DNA of 10,280 bases from contig CALVKX010000059.1 in assembly GCA_944333375.1 (NCBI GenBank), forward strand, positions 1 to 10,280. The letters are read 5' to 3'. The notes below the pieces were generated by a model. It had not been told where the DNA came from and did not search any database. It worked only from the letters and a program-made list of their open reading frames with translations. How positions within the stretch are numbered: position 1 is the first letter of the stretch; every line of letters begins with the position of its first letter. Made by a program: the position numbers and the translations under genes. Below are positions 6,613 to 10,280 of this stretch, piece by piece. This stretch comes from an uncultured Eubacteriales bacterium (GTDB taxonomy: Bacteria > Bacillota_A > Clostridia > Christensenellales > Aristaeellaceae).

Positions 6613-7524
6613 ATGAAACGCCTTTGGAAGCCCATGCTCTGCATGCTGCTGGCCGTCCTCATGCTCAGCAGCTGCTCCGGCCAGCCCTCAACCACCGAAC
6701 AGTTCCCGGAAGTCACACAGGCCCTGGGACCCGCCACCGCTACCCCGGTGCCCACCGCGCCGCCGAGCTCGGACGTCACCTCCGAGACGGGGAGCGTATC
6801 GCAGCCCGGCATCGCCGACGCCGCGCCGCAAAGCATCTTTGACGCCAACCCCTACGACGTGGCGCTGGACGAGGGCTATACCGAGCAGGACGCCCTGAAT
6901 GAAGAAAACTATATCGATCCCGATCTGGACGACGGGAGCGACCTCTACGTTCCCACGCCCACGGGCACGGTCTACCCCTACGCGGGCAGCACCCCGATCC
7001 CGCTGGACCCCATCGACATGCCCACGCCCACGCCCCGTCCGTCGCTGAGCTTCACCTACGGCACCTACAGCGCGGCGTCCGTCGGCGTCAGCTTCGAGGG
7101 CCCCGCAGGCTGGCTGGTGGATGAGAGCCAGGCCCAGACCTTCATCCTGCGCGAGCCGGAAGCCCAGATCAAGGACGGCCAGCAGTGCATCATCACCATC
7201 ACCTCCCAGGCCGTCACCTCCAACTACACCCAGAGCGACCTGGAAACGCTGGTAAAGGACCGTCTGGATGTGATCGGCGGCGGCAGCGACATCTCCTCCT
7301 TCAAGCCCAGCTACACCGCCACCCGCTACATGATGGGCAGCCTGGGCGTCTATGCCAACTACACCGCCACCCGTTCCGACGGCGTGGAAATCGGCGGCCG
7401 CATCCAGTATGTCTGCATCGACCGCACGCTCTACGGCCTGGAGATTCTCTTCCCCGCCGGCTTCCGCGAGGACTTCATCGACGTGTTCGGCAAGATCCGC
7501 GGTAGCATGAAAAGCGCAACCTGA
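6613..7524 (+). CDS. Lipoprotein with Pro/Thr-rich linker and possible PsbP/Mog1-like C-terminal domain
   Basis: A 303-residue exported lipoprotein of unknown function. The N terminus is a classical type II signal peptide: MKRLWK, a hydrophobic core, then the lipobox LSSC with Cys21 as the lipidation site. Residues 24-148 are low-complexity, rich in Pro, Thr, Ser and acidic residues, with TPTGTVYPYAG and MPTPTPRPS as spacer-like segments crossing the cell wall. The compact domain (about 149-303) begins FTYGTYSAASVGVSFEGPAGWLV and ends YGLEILFPAGFREDFIDVFGKIRGSM. This layout (a 'VSFEGPAGW' strand early and a final helix after a 'Y-G-LEILFP' strand) resembles PsbP/Mog1-like lipoprotein domains, a tentative match. 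Start 6613 has GGAGGG (6601-6606) six bases upstream; the longer frame from 6556 has no such site. It has its own promoter and terminator, so it is probably a single-gene unit. Confidence 0.85.
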   Translation: MKRLWKPMLCMLLAVLMLSSCSGQPSTTEQFPEVTQALGPATATPVPTAPPSSDVTSETGSVSQPGIADAAPQSIFDANPYDVALDEGYTEQDALNEENYIDPDLDDGSDLYVPTPTGTVYPYAGSTPIPLDPIDMPTPTPRPSLSFTYGTYSAASVGVSFEGPAGWLVDESQAQTFILREPEAQIKDGQQCIITITSQAVTSNYTQSDLETLVKDRLDVIGGGSDISSFKPSYTATRYMMGSLGVYANYTATRSDGVEIGGRIQYVCIDRTLYGLEILFPAGFREDFIDVFGKIRGSMKSAT

Positions 7525-7530
7525 TCCCCT

Positions 7531-7570
7531 GGGCCGGGCGCGGAGCTTCCCGCGCCCGGCCTGTTGATTT
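7531..7570 (+). terminator. Terminator hairpin after the lipoprotein gene
   Basis: GGCCGGGCGCGG (7532-7543) pairs perfectly with CCGCGCCCGGCC (7550-7561), 12 bp with a six-base loop, starting eight bases past the stop codon. The following tract TGTTGATTT is only moderately T-rich. The stem is strong, so termination is likely though perhaps incomplete. The T-rich tail runs into the -35 box of the next promoter. Confidence 0.75.
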
Positions 7571-7597
7571 GACCCGGCGCGTGAGATGTGCTATAAT
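7569..7597 (+). promoter_or_regulatory. Extended -10 sigma-A promoter of the yebC-family gene
   Basis: TTGACC (7569-7574) lies 17 bases from a perfect TATAAT (7592-7597). The TG at 7589-7590 gives the extended -10 form TGCTATAAT. Transcription should start near 7604, leaving a leader of about 74 bases. Confidence 0.85.
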
Positions 7598-7620
7598 ATT
7601 TAACCGCATACGGCACGAAA

Positions 7621-7650
7621 GGTGGCGCGCCCCGGCGGGCGCCGTCCACC
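7621..7650 (+). promoter_or_regulatory. Leader hairpin upstream of the yebC-family gene
   Basis: GGTGG (7621-7625) pairs with CCACC (7646-7650). Inside, GCGCCC (7627-7632) pairs with GGGCGC (7637-7642) around a CGGC loop, with a small asymmetric internal loop between the two stems. There is no T run. The ribosome-binding site (GAAAGG, 7664-7669) lies outside the fold. It may affect mRNA stability; no known riboswitch or protein-binding leader is recognised. Confidence 0.4.
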
Positions 7651-7677
7651 CTCAAACGATACAGAAAGGCTGATACG

Positions 7678-8424
7678 ATGTCCGGACACAGCAAATGGGC
7701 TAACATCAAAGTCAAGAAGGGCAAGACGGACGCCCTGCGCGGCAAGATTTTCACCAAGATCGGGCGTGAAATCGCCATCGCGGTGCGCGAGGGCGGCAGC
7801 AACCCGGAGAGCAACTCCAAGCTGCGCGACGTGATCGCCAAGGCCAAGAGCAACAACATGCCCAACGACAACATCCAGCGCTCCATCAAAAAGGCCGCGG
7901 GCGAGCTGGGCAACGTCGATTACGAGGAGATCACCTACGAGGGCTATGCCCCCGGCGGCGTCGCGGTCATCGTGGAAACCATCACCGACAGCCGCAACCG
8001 CACCGCCAGCGACGTGCGTCACTGCTTTGCCAAGAACGGCGGCTCGCTGGGCGTGAGCGGAAGCGTCAGCTTCATGTTTGACAAAAAGGGCGTGCTGGTC
8101 ATTGAGCGCACCCCCGATTCCGATGAGGACGAGATGATGATGACGGCGCTGGACGCCGGGGCCGAGGACATGCAGACCATGGACGACGCCTTCGAGGTCA
8201 CCACCGACCCCAACGACTTCTCCGCCGTGCGCGAGAAGCTGGAGGCGCAGGGGCTGAGCTTCCTGAGCGCCGAGGTGCAGATGATTCCCCAGAACACCGT
8301 CGTCCCCGCCGACGAGGACACCCTGCAGAAGGTGCAAAAGCTCCTGGAGATGCTCGAGGACAACGACGATGTGCAAAACGTATGGCATAACGCCGAGCTG
8401 CCCGAGGAGCCGGACGAAGAGTAA
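7678..8424 (+). CDS. yebC: YebC/PmpR-family protein (TACO1-like)
   Basis: A 248-residue cytoplasmic protein, the usual length for the family. The start [32 protein letters not shown] is the conserved N-terminal signature. [35 protein letters not shown] (about 41-75) and [14 protein letters not shown] (87-100) follow, with the C-terminal DDVQNVWHN region typical of the family. Family members have been described as transcriptional regulators and, more recently, as translation factors that help ribosomes through difficult stretches such as polyproline; mitochondrial TACO1 is a relative. Which role applies here cannot be told. GAAAGG (7664-7669) sits eight bases before the ATG. It has its own strong promoter and a terminator 17 bases after the stop. 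It is not next to ruvC as in many other bacteria. Confidence 0.95.
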   Translation: MSGHSKWANIKVKKGKTDALRGKIFTKIGREIAIAVREGGSNPESNSKLRDVIAKAKSNNMPNDNIQRSIKKAAGELGNVDYEEITYEGYAPGGVAVIVETITDSRNRTASDVRHCFAKNGGSLGVSGSVSFMFDKKGVLVIERTPDSDEDEMMMTALDAGAEDMQTMDDAFEVTTDPNDFSAVREKLEAQGLSFLSAEVQMIPQNTVVPADEDTLQKVQKLLEMLEDNDDVQNVWHNAELPEEPDEE

Positions 8425-8440
8425 CACGTGAATAAACCTG

Positions 8441-8469
8441 AGGCCCGCGGTTCGATGGACCGTGGGCCT
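8441..8469. terminator. Bidirectional terminator between convergent genes
   Basis: AGGCCCGCGGT (8441-8451) pairs with ACCGTGGGCCT (8459-8469), 11 bp with one G-U pair and a seven-base loop. It fills the 49-base gap between the stops of the yebC-family gene (plus) and the membrane-protein gene (minus). The plus-strand tail is short (TT after the stem). The minus-strand tail reads CAGGTTTATT, slightly more T-rich. It probably serves both genes. Confidence 0.75.
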
Positions 8470-8473
8470 TTCA

Positions 8474-10258
8474 TCATGCCTTCTTCTCTCCCGGAGCCAG
8501 CAGCGCGGCCCAGAGCACGGGCACGAGATAATACAGCGACAGGACGTAGCGAATCAGCGCCACCGGGCCCAGCAGGCAGGTCAACCAGATGGCCAGGCCG
8601 AAAAGGAAGCCTGCCGACACTCCGCGCTGTCCGCGCCGCAGCGCCAGCGCCAGCCCCACAATGGCGAGCCAGACAAACAGCGCCGGATCGGAGAGCAGCC
8701 GCACGCCGGGGAGTCCCAGAAAGGTGAGCGTGTCGTTGTAGTGCTCATACGGCGCGCGCAGCCACGGCAGGAAGGCGTGTTCCTCGATGGGCATGAGGTC
8801 CATCTGCACCACGCCCACCTCCAGATAGGAGCGCATCTGGGCGCCCGGAAGAAGATAGGGAAGGTTCTGGATGAGAAACGCCTCCAGATACGGCACGGGA
8901 TAGCGCAGGCCAAGCCTTGCCCACAGGCCCAGCAGCTGCGCGAGGTTCTCCTCCAGCGCGTCGTAGCTGACGGCCCATTTCAGCGGGTCCGCCAGCGTAG
9001 CGTCATAGATTTGCCCCGGGTCGCCCTCGCCATAGAGCGTTTCGATCAGCGCCTGGTCCTGCTCGTCCAGGGCGTCGGGCTGCTCGCGCAGCGTGCGGCC
9101 GATCTGTTGCAGCGGTATGGAGAGCATCTCCACGGGACCCTCGCTCTCGGCCTCGGTCGTGCGGATGAGCCAGGCGTTGGCCGCCAGATAGACCGCCACG
9201 CAGCCTACACACAGCGCCAGCACGCGCAGCCGCCTGGAGCGGGCCAGGATGAGCAGGAAGGGCAGGAGGAGCACAAACGCATAGACGCCGTTGTTGCGAA
9301 AGAGCATCATCAGAACCGCCGTGAGCACGAAGCCCGCGATGCGAAGCGGCGAGCGCAGCAGGCGAAAGCCCTCGCGCCACAGGTCGCAGAGCTGAATCCC
9401 CAGCAGCAGCGCAAGGCCCGCAAACAGCACGTCCTTGTGTGCGCACATGGGCCAGAGCGAATAGAAGGGGAAGGCCGCAAAGGCCGCCAGCAGCGCCATC
9501 CGCGCCCACATCGGCGCGCCGCGGCGCCTGAGCCATGCGAGGGCGCACGATAGCATCCCCGCCAGCAGCACCATCTGGGCCACGCAGTACAGCGCCAGCC
9601 CGACCGCCGCCGAGCCCTCCGCGCTGTGGTCGATGCCCAGCGTCATCAGCCAGCCCAGCATCAACGTGTGCAGCAGCGGATGATGGGTGTTGTGCATGCC
9701 GTCAAAATAGTTATAAAACTGCGTGACGTTGTCGGCGTTAAAAAAACCTGGCCAAAACGCCAGCCATACCGGGACCCAGCAGGCCAGCAGCACGGCAAAG
9801 GCCAGATACCCGCTTCCCAGCACCCGTTTCCACACCGGCTCCGGGCCCTGCGGGCAGGGGCGCGCCATCAGGCTCTCCGCCCGCCTCAGCGCCAGCACGA
9901 GCACCGCGCCATAGGCCACCGCCAGCGGCACGGCCGTAATCAGCCCATCCAGCGCTTTCAGCCATCCGGCGGTAAGTTCTCCCTCCGCCTGCAGCGCCTC
10001 CCCCACCACCGTTATCAGGGAAAACAGCGCGCCCAGTCCATAGCTGATCCCGTTGAGCTGCCGGTCGCGGCAGGAAAACGCGCGGCGGATGAGCAGATAC
10101 AGCCCCGCCGCCAGCGCCAGGCTCACCGCGTGGCTCGCAATCGCCGTGCTCTGCGCATCCAGCCCCAGGGCGCGCGGCAGGCGCCAGACGCACAGGACCG
10201 CCAGAATGAGCGCAGCGGCGCTCTCCCCTGCCCGGTTTTGTATTCTCAACTGTCTCAT
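8474..10258 (-). CDS. Large multi-pass membrane protein, DUF6020-like (possible GT-C glycosyltransferase relative)
   Basis: A 594-residue integral membrane protein with about 14 hydrophobic segments spread over 13-364 and 523-588, separated by a long hydrophilic stretch (about 368-520). Recognisable patterns are FWPGFFNADNVTQFYNYFDG (168-187) followed by THHPLLHTLMLG (191-202), CAHKDVLFA (272-280), FRNNGVYAF (320-328), MLSIPLQQIGRT (378-389) and GPVALIRYVLSLYYLVPVL (564-582). This set matches my recollection of the DUF6020 family. The early loop with an acidic residue after a 'PG' and the multi-helix plan resemble GT-C glycosyltransferases that use lipid-linked sugars, but no activity is demonstrated. 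The start at 10258 is the first ATG of the frame; its Shine-Dalgarno is poor (GTGAAGG directly abuts the ATG, with GGGGTGGGG further up), so start placement is the weak point. Transcribed toward the yebC-family gene, it has no operon partner inside the window. Confidence 0.75.
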   Translation of the reverse strand: MRQLRIQNRAGESAAALILAVLCVWRLPRALGLDAQSTAIASHAVSLALAAGLYLLIRRAFSCRDRQLNGISYGLGALFSLITVVGEALQAEGELTAGWLKALDGLITAVPLAVAYGAVLVLALRRAESLMARPCPQGPEPVWKRVLGSGYLAFAVLLACWVPVWLAFWPGFFNADNVTQFYNYFDGMHNTHHPLLHTLMLGWLMTLGIDHSAEGSAAVGLALYCVAQMVLLAGMLSCALAWLRRRGAPMWARMALLAAFAAFPFYSLWPMCAHKDVLFAGLALLLGIQLCDLWREGFRLLRSPLRIAGFVLTAVLMMLFRNNGVYAFVLLLPFLLILARSRRLRVLALCVGCVAVYLAANAWLIRTTEAESEGPVEMLSIPLQQIGRTLREQPDALDEQDQALIETLYGEGDPGQIYDATLADPLKWAVSYDALEENLAQLLGLWARLGLRYPVPYLEAFLIQNLPYLLPGAQMRSYLEVGVVQMDLMPIEEHAFLPWLRAPYEHYNDTLTFLGLPGVRLLSDPALFVWLAIVGLALALRRGQRGVSAGFLFGLAIWLTCLLGPVALIRYVLSLYYLVPVLWAALLAPGEKKA

Positions 10259-10280
10259 CCTTCACCCCACCCCGTCAAAG

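Noticed and set aside
4251..6848. An 865-codon open frame on the minus strand across dnaB and yhaM
   Set aside because: It is antisense to two well-identified genes. Its predicted protein is rich in His, Ala, Gly and Gln in the way produced by reading high-GC third positions backwards. No domain is recognisable and it crosses two gene boundaries and a promoter.
7624..7631. GGCGCGCC octamer in the yebC leader as an operator
   Set aside because: It is a short GC palindrome expected by chance in such GC-rich DNA, and part of it is better explained by the larger leader hairpin.
8462..9553. A 363-codon plus-strand open frame opposite the DUF6020-like gene
   Set aside because: Composition is Gln/His/Arg-rich, typical of a shadow frame; it begins inside the terminator hairpin and lies antisense to a protein with coherent membrane topology.

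Overview
The window is a very GC-rich stretch of chromosome carrying nine complete genes. The gene set and order point to a member of the Bacillota, most likely a high-GC clostridium: a polytopic protein resembling YybS/DUF2232, then rplI, then dnaB, followed by a YhaM-type exoribonuclease. The A/G-rich Shine-Dalgarno sequences and near-consensus sigma-A promoters (TTGACN, 17-18 bases, TATAAT-like) agree with this. I cannot name a genus from the sequence alone. No mobile element, CRISPR array, rRNA or tRNA was seen.

Layout. Positions 1-104 hold the probable tail of an upstream transcription unit with two terminator-like hairpins. A near-perfect promoter (125-153) drives a two-gene unit: a major facilitator transporter (191-1507) and a membrane-anchored glycerophosphodiester phosphodiesterase (1509-2327). 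A second strong promoter (2324-2352) overlaps the stop codon of that gene. It starts the core operon: DUF2232-like membrane protein (2413-3504), ribosomal protein L9 (3508-3951), replicative helicase DnaB (4125-5519) and YhaM-like OB/HD exoribonuclease (5532-6500). The only sizeable gap in this operon (3952-4124) is filled by a tandem GC-rich palindromic repeat that begins on the rplI stop codon. A third promoter (6497-6526), again overlapping a stop codon, drives a lipoprotein (6613-7524) that ends at a 12-bp hairpin. A fourth, extended -10 promoter (7569-7597) drives a yebC-family gene (7678-8424). A hairpin at 8441-8469 separates yebC from a convergent minus-strand gene for a large multi-pass membrane protein resembling the DUF6020 family (8474-10258).

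How it fits together. The middle block is housekeeping: ribosome (L9), replication fork (DnaB), RNA turnover (YhaM) and translation/transcription (YebC). The left pair may scavenge a solute and hydrolyse glycerophosphodiesters, but that link is inferred from adjacency only. The lipoprotein and the DUF6020-like protein are envelope proteins of unknown role.

I found no convincing undescribed multi-gene system. The points most worth checking are the repeat built around the rplI stop codon, the absence of gdpP from its usual place, the hairpin at the very 5' end of the rplI-dnaB operon transcript, and the two uncharacterised envelope proteins.
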